DNA of 64,000 bases, taken from contig NC_063170.1 of NCBI RefSeq assembly GCF_023159225.1, positions 22,729,235-22,793,234 on the forward strand. The letters run 5' to 3'. A model generated the notes under the pieces. That model ran no database searches. It was given only the letters and a program-made list of their open reading frames with translations, and was not told where the DNA came from. Source of the DNA: Perognathus longimembris pacificus. Taxonomy: Eukaryota; Chordata; Mammalia; Rodentia; Heteromyidae. The translations under genes were made by a program, and so were the position numbers. Below are positions 1 to 10,647 of the stretch, piece after piece. Position 1 is the first letter of the stretch. The number at the start of each line of letters is the position of its first letter.

Positions 1-329
1 CCTAAGGCATCCGGCCAGCCACTCTCTTCTGGTCCCATTCCTCCAGTCCTGCCCTCAGAGCTGCCATGAAATCTCTGTGAGTCCCACGTCAGCGACGCCA
101 CTTCCTGAACAGCTCTGCTTGAACCTTGAGGCCTTGTTCCTTGTCACCGCCTGGCACACCCAGTGGATGAGGTGAAAAATTCTGGGGCTTTGAACCATGA
201 GAAAACTCACCACCCTGCCCCTCTGACCATCACTGGGCTTGCCTCTGTCTTCCCATTCTAAAGGAAGTCTATTTCCAGGAGGCTTTCCTAAGGCACTGAC
301 TTCACTATTTAGGATGCTACAGCTGGCTG
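1..329. other. Single-copy DNA, nothing identified
   Basis: No repeat, exon or RNA gene is recognisable here. Open frames on the minus strand run into the neighbouring purine tract and are not genes. Confidence 0.5.
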
Positions 330-393
330 GAGCCAGCTCAGGGATACAGAGCTCACCAAGTGCGAGCAAGACCCTGCGCTCCATTCCCAGCAC
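325..393 (+). mobile_element. ID-type SINE remnant (tRNA-Ala-derived)
   Basis: The stretch carries a degraded tRNA-like head with GCTCA, followed by a box-B-like GCGCTCCATTCCC and the ending CCAGCAC typical of ID-class SINEs. The 3' end runs straight into the purine tract that starts near 394, so the original A-rich tail probably seeded that tract. The 5' boundary is uncertain because the box A region is decayed. Confidence 0.55.
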
Positions 394-810
394 AGGAGGA
401 GAAGAAGGTGACAGGAGGAAGAAGTGGAGAAGAAGAAGGAAGGGGAAGAGGAGGAGGAAAGAGGAGGGAGGAAGAGAGAAGGAGAGGAGGAGGAGGGAAG
501 AAGAGGGAGGGAGAGTAGAAGGATAAGGAGAGGAAGAGAAGGAAGGAAGGAGGAGGAAGAAGGAAAGGGAAGAAGAGGGGAAAAGAGGGGGAAGCAGAGT
601 GAAAAAAGATGGAAGAGGAAGGAGGGGAATGGGGAAGAAGAACAGGAAGAAGGGGAAGAAGAGCAGAAAGAAGAGGAAGAGGAGGAGAAGGAGGAGGAGG
701 AGGAGGAGGAGGAGGAGGAGGAGGAGGAGGAGGAGGAGGAGGAGGAGGAGGAGGAGGAGGAGGAGGAGGAAGAGGAAAGGAGGAGGAGGAGAAGCAGCAG
801 TAGAAGGAGA
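394..810 (+). repeat. Long polypurine tract with (GGA)n core
   Basis: About 417 bases consist almost wholly of A and G on the plus strand with only a few pyrimidine interruptions. The core at about 690-770 is a near-perfect GGA array of about 27 units; the flanks mix GAA, GGA and GGGA. Frames translate as poly-Glu/Arg/Gly (plus) or poly-Leu/Ser/Pro (minus), which explains the long open frames here. Such mirror-symmetric purine tracts can form triplex (H-DNA) structures. It is not a gene. Confidence 0.95.
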
Positions 811-3691
811 CATTTTGTAGAAGTAAAAGTTCCGTCCTTCTCCACGCATACCGATGTCTGGTAATTATCAGACAGGTTCGTTTCATACTTAGCCAGAATC
901 TTGGTCAGGGAGTACTCACTTTTCATTGGCTTTTACAGTGTTTCTCCACGACCTAACACAACGATGACATGTCTTTTTCCAGCTTTCCAAACCACATTGG
1001 ATGCGTGTTTTGTAAAGTATACTCATTGCAGTCCCAAAGCAAGGAGCTCAGCGTCCTGGGATCACCCAAGGCAGGAAAGACGACGCTTGGCATGGCGGGA
1101 CCCGGAGGGAAGCACTGGGGAGGCTAGCCACAGAGCCAGAGCACTGAGTGGGAGGGGGGTACCCCATGTCCTGGGAAGTGACACATGTTTTTGCTTTCAG
1201 CGATCAGTTTTTACTTTTAACATTGAAGATTAAAATTAAGTGCATTACCATAGATCAGTTTACAGGGATTTGGTACATCTGTTTTGGAGATGTAAAACAA
1301 AACGAAGTAACATCATTATATATATTAGCAGAATTGAGTGAAAAGATCAGTACCAGGCTGGGGCTGCATGCACACTACCTCCACATTGGGGGGTGCCCCA
1401 TATTTGGTAGTGATGATTGGTGGGGGGAAAGTCATCCTCTCAATGAAGCTCTGACACAATCCAGATTCCCTGGGGGTCAGGTACCCCAATACCAGCCACA
1501 ACTGGGGCAGGAGAGGGGACAGGAAATGTGGACAATGGTGTTTCTAGAACTCCGCAGAAGTCCTGGCCATTGGCCCCAGGCCTGGCTTGACACCCCATAG
1601 CATCTTGCTTGCCAAGGGTTTTATACTGACCTATGAGGTCCAGCCCCAAGAGGGAAGACTGGCAAGTTCGATTATTGCTCCAATAATGAGTGGATGGTTT
1701 CTGGTTTGCTATTTACACTGCTCTTGGGGAGAGAAAATAAGTCTTCCAAGTGAAGTACTCCAATTTCTACTATTTATCCAAGATTACACATCTAATCCCA
1801 TAATAAAACACCGGTCCTGCCCAGAACACACAGTGATTGCCTACAGATGTGTTCAAAACATCTCCACATCCAAAATGGCCGCCAGCAGGATAGTTTATCT
1901 GCTTGGGGCTGATAACCAAAATGGCTAATAATTAACTTCTGAAACTTGCAGAGTGGAAATCCTGTAGAGGGAATGAAGAGACACCCTGGTTGGCAGAGCC
2001 TCTGGCACCTTGGATGCATTGCCCGAGACAGGCCACACTGTGCTCGACATCAAGTAACACCTTATAGTCTGATGAAGTTTGGTCCCAACCACATGCCGTC
2101 ACTGACACATAAAAATAAAATGCTCTCCTAATGGTGCCTGGCACAGCATCAGGAAAATACCTCATCTGAATTTTTATTCAGCTGACAAATGATGTGCGTC
2201 GCTGCCTTTATCTGACTGCTTCTATTAAATATCTGAGTGCAGTAAAGATTTCTTAATTTGTTCATTTCTCTTGGTACCATCAGAGCTTAGAATAAAAATA
2301 TATCAAGAGGCAAGACAGATGTCTACTTACTTCCCATCAACCCTCTGGAAATTGTGGGGACCCCTTTTCACTGTATCACATGATCATCTCAGCTCTACTT
2401 TGATTCGTCTCCTGATGTACTATTTAATATGTAACCCAATCACCAACCCCAACAGGCGGTCTGTTTATTACTACTTTTGATATAGTCATAACATCTTGTA
2501 ATGCATGTGCATTTTTTATTCCATTTGGCTAACTAGACGCCGAAACCATTTGGGATATTTATTAAAATGCATCCAGTCATTCTTTAGGATGAGGTTAATG
2601 TGGGATTTGGGCCTCCGTGGCACAGCTTACACAAAGCACTAACGATGCCTCTTTGGGACTTAGTTTACATACAGAAACGATCCCCCATACACACAGAAGG
2701 GAGGAAAAAGATGAGCTGGAGAAAGGACAGATTGGGGAGTGATGTCTTCACGTTGTGGACTTACAGGCGAAACCAAGAGAGGAGGAAATAAGTTTACGTG
2801 CATGGAAAATCAGATTCTCCCATTCCATGAGATACAACTAGAGAGAAGTGATTCCCAAAAGTGTAGCTTGCTAAACCCAGGCATGACAGCCTGCAGGGGA
2901 AGGGGAGGGCCCTGTGTCACCCAGCTAGAGCCACAAAAGCTCCCCCCCTCCACTTGCTAAGCCCTTCTTGCTGCAAAGGCCCATAGCCTAGCCAGTACAC
3001 AGACCCAAGCCTTCCACAGGGCCGGAGGGCCGGAGACTGCCGTGGTCAGACATCCCAGCTTGAGCTCCACTGGTATCAGAAGCAGATGGTCGCAGCAAAA
3101 TGGAGATAAAATGTCCAAGCAGCGTCCCACGGCTGGCCAGGTGTCCAGGCATCAGGCGGAGCATGCCTGTTGGCTACACATGGTGGGGATCCATTTGCTT
3201 CCAAGAACAGAAGTGATCCAGAAAATCCCCTGGAAAGCCCCCAGCTCCATCCCTGGGAAATCCCAGCCATTCAGAGAGCAGCTTCCCAGTCAGGCAGCTG
3301 GAGCCCACGGTCCAGCTCATGACAGGAAAGTGGGGGCCTGGGGAGCTGTGACCAGTGGAGGATACTCAGCGTAGTACATCCAGGCCTTTCCCCAGCTGCT
3401 GTGGTAGGGCCAATGGCAGGGCGCCAGGGGTGCTTTCCCTTCGATTCCCATCCCAAAGGAAGAGAACTGAAGAAGAAGTCACCCAGGGCATCCTGAGCTG
3501 GGCTCCATGCCCCCCTCTTGTTCCTGTATTCCATTTTCCCACAGTAGCCCCAGCACCTGCTCAGACCTCCCCTGAGTGTCACACATGCCACTCAAATCAT
3601 CCAAAGGCCTTCTCAAAGCCCATGTGGGCTACATGACCACCTTCCTGCCTGTCTGTGTCTTACAACTCTTTTTTGTTGATGTTGGTAGTGG
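811..3691. other. Mostly single-copy DNA, no gene seen
   Basis: About 2.9 kb with no recognisable recent repeat. A CAAAATGGCCGCC word at about 1869-1881, followed by a second AAAATGGC near 1918, resembles YY1 cores. Short open frames (the longest about 150 codons at 1148-1600) have no recognisable protein composition and lack splice-flanked conserved-looking segments. Confidence 0.5.
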
Positions 3692-3921
3692 TGGTCATAA
3701 GGCTTGAAATCAGGGCCTGGGCACTGTCCTTGAGCTCTCCAGATCAAGGCTAGCACTCTACCACTTTGAGACACAGCCCCACTTCTGGTTTCCTGGTGGT
3801 TAACTGGAGATAAGAGTCATAAAGACTTTCCTGTCTGGGCTGGCTTTGAACTGTGATCCTCGGACCTAAGCCTCCAGAGTAGAGTAGCTGGGATTACAGG
3901 CGTGAACCACCAGCACTCAGC
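3692..3921 (-). mobile_element. 7SL/B1-like + Geo composite SINE
   Basis: Read on the minus strand, a B1/Alu-like left half (CCTGTAATCCCAGCTACT-type phrase, here seen as its complement AGTAGCTGGGATTACAGGCG) is followed by the tRNA-like Geo monomer with box-B-like GATTTCAAGCC. The copy is diverged, with no clear target-site duplication. Confidence 0.8.
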
Positions 3922-3944
3922 TTCTAGCTCTTTTGGTATTCATT

Positions 3945-4030
3945 TTGCAGCAGCCACGCTGGCCTCTTTTCTATCCCTTCCATACCTCACTCCAGACTCA
4001 GGGCCTTTGCACATGCTGGCCCTGGTGAAT
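3945..4030 (+). mobile_element. L2 LINE fragment
   Basis: The phrase CTCAGGGCCTTTGCACATGCTG is nearly identical to a hallmark stretch of the L2 3' region. The flanks are degraded. Confidence 0.65.
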
Positions 4031-4039
4031 GGATGACAA

Positions 4040-4175
4040 TCTTGGATCGCACACAAGGAAACAAAGTCAAAGAGGTAAAGCACTTTACCCCAGGGTGCCC
4101 CACCCAGTAAGATAGGGTAGGCAGTGAGAAGTTAGACCCAGAGTTGTTTCTGATCCCAGAACTAGCATTCTTGTT
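4040..4175 (-). mobile_element. MIR SINE fragment
   Basis: The pattern AAGGAAACAAAGTCAAAGAGGTAAAG...AGTGAGAAGTTAGACCCAGAG follows the minus-strand MIR core (GAGGAAACTGAGGC...CACACAGCTAGTAAGTGGC) with heavy divergence. Confidence 0.6.
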
Positions 4176-5203
4176 GGTTTCCAGAGATGGTTGATATACG
4201 GCAGGGTGCCCTGCCTCCCAGATAACCCCAGTAAAAAAGATGTTTTATAAGAACTTCTTGGGCAATTGGTCCTTGTAATCACTTCTCTGTTTTCTCCACC
4301 CTTATTGGGATTCCTGGCTCAGGGGGTTGCCAGGTATAAATTTAGCTTATGTGAGATCCAACAGAGCTAATTCGAGAGAGAACAGCCTCTTCCTTGCTCT
4401 AGCCCTGGGAGACCCTCACCCACCACAATCCGCAATGACTCCACCACCCTCAGGCAGGGGGCCGTCCCTCCCCCCCCCCCCCAAAAAAAAAGGGATGAAA
4501 AAAGTCCCAGCATGAACCACAGAAGAAAGTCACAGGAAGAGAATAAGCTTGACTGACAATCACGTTTTTCTTAATGGCTCCCCTGGATCCTCCCAGCTTT
4601 GCCTACGTGCCTGTGGCTTGTTTGGGGAATTATTCTCGGCACCATTTCCACTCCTGGCACTTCCCCATCGCATGTGCATTCGACGTGTCCCAGGGTGGGG
4701 TGTTTCGCTTAGTTACACTGCATGACAAATGTTTCCACAGCTGTAAACAAGGCACTTGTGGTAAGAAGTCAGGGCTGCTGGAGAAGGCTGCACCCCGGGC
4801 CCTGGCGGCTCAAAGTGAGGGGAAGCCTGCAGGGGATCCTCTGGGTGCCATTGGCACAGGGCAGGTCCGATGGCCAAACAGATTCAACTGCCATAGGCCA
4901 GGAAATTCTCTGGAAATCCACCAAGCAATGAAATGAAAAGGGGGCAGCCCTGTGTGCACACCACTCTGAGCAGGACCCTCAAGGCAGGCTGGCATGTTGA
5001 GGGCATGTGAATTACCAAATGTGATCCTCAGAAATGGGGATACAAGAAGGTTAGGGAAATTGCCATACAAGGAGCAAAGCAAAGGGCCAAAGGACAGTTG
5101 TCAGATTTCAGCTCTTCTGCTAAACACTTTGGCCTTCTCACCTTCCTATGGCCATGAAGGAAAGTTTTGGAGAAAACGTAATTGCTACAGAGAATCACTA
5201 CAG

Positions 5204-5204
<1 letters not shown>
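4176..5204. other. Single-copy DNA with a C/A homopolymer tract
   Basis: No gene or interspersed repeat is identified. A C-run followed by an A-run lies at about 4469-4492. Confidence 0.5.
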
Positions 5205-5254
<50 letters not shown>

Positions 5255-5263
5255 TGTGCATGT
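5205..5263 (+). repeat. (TG)n microsatellite
   Basis: About 45 bases of uninterrupted TG and then TACGTGTGCATGTG. It directly abuts the 3' end of the minus-strand SINE that follows, so in that element's orientation it is a CA-type tail. Confidence 0.95.
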
Positions 5264-5474
5264 GGGGCTTGGACTCAGAGCCTTGGTGCTATCCCTCAGC
5301 TTTTTTGTTCAAGGCTAGTGCTCTGTTTGGTGAGCTACAGCTCTCTTTCTAGCATTTTGGTGTCAATTGGAGAGTCTTACAGACTTTCTTACCTGGACTA
5401 GCTTTGAACTTCAATCTTCAGACTTAGCCTACTGAGCAGCTAGGATTACAGATGTCAGCCACCACTGCCCAGCC
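5264..5474 (-). mobile_element. B1-like + Geo composite SINE
   Basis: The minus-strand reading gives a 7SL-like left half with GTAATCCTAGCTGCTCAGTAGG and a Geo right half. The element ends in the TG array at 5205-5263. Confidence 0.8.
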
Positions 5475-5844
5475 TCACCACAGTGCTCTTACAAATAAAA
5501 ATAAAAATAAAAAAAAGAACAACTCCTCCTCCCCCACAAAACCATCAATACCTAGACCTCAGCTCACACAAGGAAAGTGCCCCAAGCATAGATGTTGTTT
5601 CAAAGATGATCCCAGGGTCTCCCCCAAACCTAGTACACACTAAACAGTGTGATGGTTCTTAAAATTGGGTTCCCTGGGGACAGCTTCATGGGCAATTCCT
5701 GGGGACTTGTTAAAAATACAAGTTCCTATCAAAGAAGGAGGAGTGGTTGAGCCCAGAAATTAATGTGTACCATGTCCTCCAAGGAACTTTGGAACAATTA
5801 TGGCAGCTAGGCATTAGCTTGAAAAGCATTGTGTTGTTTTGTTT
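5475..5844. other. Single-copy DNA, A-rich patch
   Basis: An AAATAAAAATAAAAAT-rich patch lies at about 5491-5516. Nothing else is identified. Confidence 0.5.
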
Positions 5845-5907
5845 TTTCTAGAGTATAATCTCCATAGAAGGAAGGACCTTGTCTAACATTCTCAGTATCT
5901 AGCACCA
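5845..5907 (+). mobile_element. L2 LINE 3' end
   Basis: ATAATCTCCATAGAAGGAAG..CTTGTCTAAC..TCAGTATCTAGCACC matches the L2 3' terminal pattern (CTCCATGAGGGCAGGGACCTTGTCT...CCTAGCAC). The adjoining purine tract begins at its 3' terminus. Confidence 0.6.
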
Positions 5908-6042
5908 AAATAAGAAAGAGGAAGAGGAGGAGAAGAAGGAAGAAGAGGAGAGGGAAGACAAGGAGGAAGAGGAGGATAAAGGAGGAAGGAAGAAAAGGAG
6001 AGAGGGAGGGAAGGGGGAGGGAGGGAGGGAGGGAGGGAGGGA
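5908..6042 (+). repeat. Polypurine tract, GAA/GGA/(GGGA)n
   Basis: About 135 bases of almost pure purine, ending in a GGGA array at about 6018-6041. It sits at the 3' end of an L2 fragment. Confidence 0.9.
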
Positions 6043-6171
6043 TACAGGCTGCTTTTAAACTGATGTGGTTTCTGTTCTCATTATGGAAAGATGAAATGGT
6101 AGTTAGATCTTCCTTTGCAAAGTTAGTTAAGAATTAGTTATCTGTGATGACAATATCAAAGGCTTTGCAGT

Positions 6172-6503
6172 TCCAGGCAGGCTCTATGGGTTCATGCCTA
6201 TAATCCTGGCTACTTAGGAGGCTGAGAACATGAAGACTGCAGTTCAAGGCCAGGCCAGGTAGAAAACGTCCACAAGACTCCATCTCCATGGGGGGAAGTT
6301 GAGTGTGATAGCTTGTGCCCAGAATCCTGGCAACATCATGAGGAGTAGAAGTAGGTAGACTGTGGCTCGGGGACACACCCTCACTGCAAGTGAGACCCTA
6401 TCTCAAAATAGAGCCGGCAATAATTAGGTCTGGAGGCATGAGTCATTGGTACCATGCCAGCTTAGCAAGCACATGGCCCTCCATACCATGGCCACCAAAA
6501 AAT
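6172..6503 (+). mobile_element. Trimeric SINE: two 7SL-like monomers + tRNA-like monomer
   Basis: The first monomer has CATGCCTATAATCCTGGCTACT. A second diverged monomer ends in GAGACCCTATCTCAAAATA. A third tRNA-like monomer has GGCATGAGTCATTGGTACC and ends in an A-run. The same three-part order recurs at 38435, 54895, 56085 and (minus strand) 59615. The copy is strongly diverged, so the family is old. Confidence 0.7.
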
Positions 6504-6929
6504 AATCTTTGTAGTCCAAAAGTGGTCATCTGTCCAGTTTTGTTGTGTTTTGTTTTGTTTCCAAGCTACAGAGATGATGCCATTAACACCAACCACAGTG
6601 GTAGTCACTGGCCTGGCTCCTGCCGTTGTAAGCACTGGGGAAGGAGGCAGGGAGTAAGGCTACTGGGTTCTTGGCCCTTACATCTCTACAGGGTTAAGAA
6701 TGGTCTGTTTTGACAAAGACAGGCAAATTTCCCCAGTCACTGAGGCACTCCCTCCTCTATTCTTCTGCCAGCCCAGCACGCAGACAGAGCTGTGGATTAA
6801 TCAGGGAGAATTAACTACCCTAGCAGCCCGGCTTCTGAAAGGATGGAGATTTGTTGTGGCGCTCTGCCGGGGCCTTCTATCCCTCACAATTCTCTTTCCA
6901 CATCCTGACCACAAGTCTTGAAAAGCAGC
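6504..6929. other. Single-copy DNA
   Basis: No gene or repeat is recognised. A TTTTGTTGTGTTTTG patch lies at about 6539. Confidence 0.45.
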
Positions 6930-7510
6930 TTAGAATCACAACAGGACTGCAAGTGAGCAATGATTAAATTTATCCCCACAATTAATGTGCCTGTGACTGG
7001 CAGAGGGGAGGAGGTATTCCAGAGCAAATCAACAATCAATGGGGGAAGGTGACCCCACACACCAGCTCCCGCGTTGTAATCAATATCTCTGGCTTCAGGA
7101 CAGTCCTTCTGCATCCACACGCTGCTTCTCTATAGAGATTATTCTTATATAAATACCTTAAATAAATGGCTCAAGCAGAGTACTCGGGGAGCCTTTAAAT
7201 TACATCCATATCATGCAAAAGCAAAAATCGAGTTCCACTGGGGAGAATCTGTCTCTCAGAATCACACAAGCTCTTCCTTTTAAACCCTCATAATTGGTTA
7301 TTTACACACTTCCGAAACTTAGCATTTATGCCGCTGCCCGATTATCATAAGCAGTTCCGATTCGACAGAGCTGCACTCCGGTGACTGCGCTGGCTCTTTC
7401 TCATTTCCGAGGCGTTTGCTAACTGGCGATGGTGATGAGCTGACTTGTTTGTTTGTGATTTGAATTGGATAATGCCTGTACTAGCTGAAAGCCCAGGGCT
7501 GAGTTCTGCG
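6930..7510. promoter_or_regulatory. Candidate non-coding regulatory block
   Basis: This is repeat-free, AT-rich DNA dense in homeodomain-type words: ATGATTAAATTTAT (PBX-HOX-like) near 6959, CAATTAATG near 6978, several ATCAAT/TAATCAAT words near 7030-7085, TAATTGG near 7292. No frame is open enough to be an exon. The appearance is that of conserved enhancer DNA, but conservation itself is not visible from one sequence. Confidence 0.3.
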
Positions 7511-7601
7511 AACACGTGTTCTCATAAAAACCCTGGCTGACACTCTTCAGGACTCAGGAAAATTCCAGGGGCCAAGTTTTTTGCTGTTGTCACTGGGCCC
7601 A

Positions 7602-7632
7602 TGGGGGGGGGGGGCGGCGGGGGCAGGGGGAG
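7602..7632 (+). repeat. G-rich tract, potential G-quadruplex
   Basis: A run of about twelve G is followed by CGGCGGGGGCAGGGGGAG, giving at least four G-runs within about 31 bases, enough for a G-quadruplex on the plus strand. Confidence 0.7.
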
Positions 7633-8039
7633 TTTGCTTTGGTGTCTTAGTCTGTATGGGAGGAAGAGGAGGAGAGGATCTTGAGCTATATAGAAAATAA
7701 CATGAACTACAGATGTGGGTCCAGTTCCCAGGACTTCAAGAAACAACATCGATTATGTGCAGATCAATTTAATCACAAATGCCAGAGTGGATTGAAGACA
7801 AAGGCTGAGCTGCCAATTCTCTGGACTGCTGGGGATTTGGGGATGGGAACAGGCAAAGAGGGAAGCTGCCTTTAGGGGCCCTCGGGGGCTTCTTGATCAT
7901 CAGGAACTCCCCAGTGGGACAGGGTCAGTTCCCAGCCCCCTGCTCCACTTCTAATGTTGATCCTGAGTCTGTCCATTCCTCCCTAGGCCCCCTAGCTGCT
8001 ACCAAGCCTGTGCTACCTCAGCCAGAATGCCCGAGTGCC
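7633..8039. other. Single-copy DNA
   Basis: No gene or repeat is identified. Confidence 0.45.
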
Positions 8040-8290
8040 TTCTAGCTCACCTCTCTGTTTCTTTTCTTTCTTGTGCATCCCACTCCATTCTCTATGGCAC
8101 AACCAGATATGCTTTTGAAAATGACCAAGCAGGCCTTCATGGATCTGTATTTTTGAAATCAAGGCTCTATAGGAGTCAATTTTACCCCACAGAGAATGAG
8201 ATTTTTGTACCTGGAACTAGTTTACTCTGACCTCAAGGCCTTTGCCCAGGCGAGTTGCCCTTGCCTGGCCTGCTCTGCATGGAGTAGCCA
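8040..8290 (+). mobile_element. L2 LINE fragment(s)
   Basis: The CTCACCTCTCTGTTTC-type stretch and the later CTCAAGGCCTTTGCCCAGGC follow the L2 3' region (CAGGGCCTTTGCACTTGCT). Divergence is high and the interior is weak. Confidence 0.5.
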
Positions 8291-8494
8291 CAGGCCCTGC
8301 AGCCATTGACCCCAATGTAAGCTTGGAGCCACTCCGGCATCCTCCAGGAGCTGTCAATTAGGGTGTCCTCACATCTGCACCGCTGGTCCCCATTCCTTGC
8401 AACACAACCACCCAAACCATGGTCCTGAGGAATAAAAGCCACTTTTCAGTGTCACAGATCCTGAGTTTGGATCCTAAATGGCATGAGTCCAAGC

Positions 8495-8695
8495 ATGGAC
8501 TCTGGAGTGAGAACACTGACATTCAAGTCACAGTCCATCTGCTTGCTAGCCATGAGACCTCAATCAAGCGCCTTAACAAATCAGAATCTTAGTTTCCCCA
8601 TCTCTAAAATGGGCATAAAGTGTGTTTAAATGGGCTTAATGTTAACAATATTTATAAAATTATGGTCTATTACAGTGCTCAGTAAAAAAGGCCAA
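8495..8695 (+). mobile_element. MIR SINE
   Basis: The order GACTCTGGAGTGAGAACACTGACATTCAAG, CTTGCTAGCCATGAGACCT, TTAGTTTCCCCATCTCTAAAATGGG, ATTACAGTGCTCAGTAAA follows the MIR consensus from its tRNA-related head to its 3' end. This is a nearly full-length old copy. Confidence 0.8.
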
Positions 8696-8889
8696 CCCAC
8701 ACTCTCTCTGTTTCTGTCTGTCTCTCTTTCTCACAAACACACTCACATGATCTCTGTTATTTTATTCCTGTTAGCATTCATTTATTGTATCTTGTGCCCT
8801 ATGGAACCCTTTCCCATAGCTGTAACTCCTCAAATTTTCAACATTATAGCATTTTGACCTGTTAATTTTTCTTTAGTGGTTTCAACTAC
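8696..8889. other. Pyrimidine-rich simple patch and single-copy DNA
   Basis: A CT/CTGT-rich patch at about 8701-8750 passes into CACACTCACA. Nothing else is identified. Confidence 0.5.
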
Positions 8890-9260
8890 TCATCCATTTA
8901 TTCAGCAGACCCAAGGGCCTGTTTATGAGTACCCTGGCTAGTAAATAAGGACTCTCGTGGGTATGGAACAGGTATGGTTTCTTCCTTATGGAGAGATAGG
9001 GGTAAGTGAAGGAAACAAGTGATCGTATACACAAGAACAAACAGGACAGGTTTCATGAGGGAAACATGCAGGAGACAAAAAGAAAAGTGAGCTCAGGTAG
9101 GAGAAAGCACACTTAGCTAGAGCCACACCAAGAGCTAGGGGTGGGGGGCGGGGCAGGGGAGGTTGTCTAAGCTAAGCCAAGAGAGGCATGGGGAAATTTT
9201 AGCCAAGAGAACAACAAAGGGAAAGATGTCTCCATGTGGAAATTCCCAGAAGAGAAGAGC
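8890..9260 (+). mobile_element. Ancient mammalian interspersed repeat (class uncertain)
   Basis: The CATTTATTCAGCAGACCCAAGGG start and the later AAGATGTCTCCATGTGGAAATTCCCAGAAGAG resemble a widespread ancient mammalian repeat (pattern ATTCATTCAACAAATATTTATTGAG ... CATTCCAGGCAGAGG). I cannot name the family from memory. Confidence 0.4.
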
Positions 9261-9515
9261 TGGGGTTCACCAGGGTTGATAAGCTTCCAGGGAGGGCGGG
9301 AGGGAGCCCAGCTGAAGTCCATTAGCACTACAACATGTCCTATTGCTCCTGATAGTGTCTAGGCTAGCTTGAGAAAAGCAGATCAAAGCAAGCCTGCCCT
9401 CTGGAGTCCCACCTGCCCCCAAACCAGCTCCTAAATCCAGCCATGTCCAGGTCTCTGGGCCTTCTCGCAGCTCCATGCTGGTCTACAAAGGCCCTAAGGG
9501 ATGGCAGAGATCCTA
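9261..9515. other. Single-copy DNA
   Basis: No feature is recognised. Confidence 0.45.
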
Positions 9516-9634
9516 AATGCCAATCACAAGAGCGGGAGCCATCAAGGAGAGGAAAACAATCACAGGGCAGGAGCCAATCTGGGGGTAGCCAGTCACAGGG
9601 AAGGAGCCAATCACAGAGCAAGAGCTATCTCACC
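9516..9634 (+). repeat. Degenerate 18-bp minisatellite carrying CCAAT boxes
   Basis: About six to seven imperfect copies of a unit close to GAGCCAATCACAGGGAAG. The CAAT-equivalent positions fall near 9521, 9540, 9557, 9575, 9590, 9608 and 9626, so the spacing is 15-19 bases. At least three copies keep CCAAT followed by C, the core bound by NF-Y. Coding frames across it are shadows of the repeat. Confidence 0.8.
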
Positions 9635-10647
9635 TATCTCAGGAAGAAAGAGCAAACATCAATGGCTACCAAGTAATGAAGATGAGGCCTCCAGGATGAA
9701 CATCTCAAAGAGTGACTGGAGACCTTCCTCAACCTCTATTTAGAAGGAAGTACAGGTAGAGAAGCACTGAGCCCAGACCTGTCAGAGATGTTCTGGATCC
9801 CTGGGCTCACCCAATCTCAGACAAATGGAGGCTCCTGGCCAGGTTCAGGCACCTGTCCTTTCCAACACTGGAAGGTACTTGGGGTGCAACTTGGAATCAC
9901 CCAGGACAGCTTGGGACACTCCCAGCTGGGCCATGGCCCCTGCAGTGAATGCCTCTCCCTGGCTGCCTCTGATACAATGTCATGGCCAACAATTCCTGCC
10001 ATGCAGGGTAGAGTTCCATCTTCTGAAGCAGTAAGCAAGGAGCAAGACAGTCAATCCTGAATCTCTTAAACTACAGAAGCACCCTCCCCTCCTCCCCAGG
10101 GAAGGCAACTACTTTGGGGGCCTGTGTGATGTTGCCCAGGGCCGAGTTCTCCATAAGCAACATCTCTTACCTGTGTTACCTAGATGCTCTTGGGACATAG
10201 GCTGGGGCTCAGAGCTCTGAGTTTTGTAGGAAGAAGAGAAGAACTGGCTGATGTGGGCCAGAGAGGAGGCATGGCCAGAACACCAAGTACAATATGCACA
10301 TCCCACAGGCTGAAGGTCCTCTTGGGAAACCAGGCGCAGGTCGCTGCGGCCTGTTTCCCTGTGACACAGGACCCAGTCCCCACTGTCCTGGCCCCACACC
10401 TGCCTTGAAGAATGTAGGGAAATGAAAATTAATGGGATGGTAAAGGGATCCAGCACTGAGCCCCACTTCTGTTAATAACCATCCTCCATCATGGAGAAAG
10501 CCAGGCAGGGCCTGTTCAAGGCCAGGGTCACCTTGGAAAAGGATAGCAGAGCTTTTGAAGTCTCTCTTCTACTCAGAATCTCCCCCAGACTGTGGAAAGG
10601 CTCAGAAATAGAAATGAGCCCTTTAAGCTTTCTAAACTTGAATATAC
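9635..10647. other. Single-copy DNA
   Basis: Moderately GC-rich DNA without recognised repeats. Several 65-115 codon frames overlap on both strands, which is a composition effect, and none resembles a known protein. Confidence 0.5.

Noticed and set aside
55..926. Long open frames on both strands, up to 264 codons
   Set aside because: They are translations of the purine tract (poly-Leu/Ser/Pro on the minus strand, poly-Glu/Arg/Gly on the plus strand) and disappear outside it.
1148..1600. 150-codon plus-strand frame
   Set aside because: No recognisable domain or composition bias, and it crosses ordinary single-copy DNA without exon-like boundaries.
9516..9634. CRISPR-like array
   Set aside because: The units are degenerate and contiguous, with no unique spacers of uniform length, and the host is a mammal.
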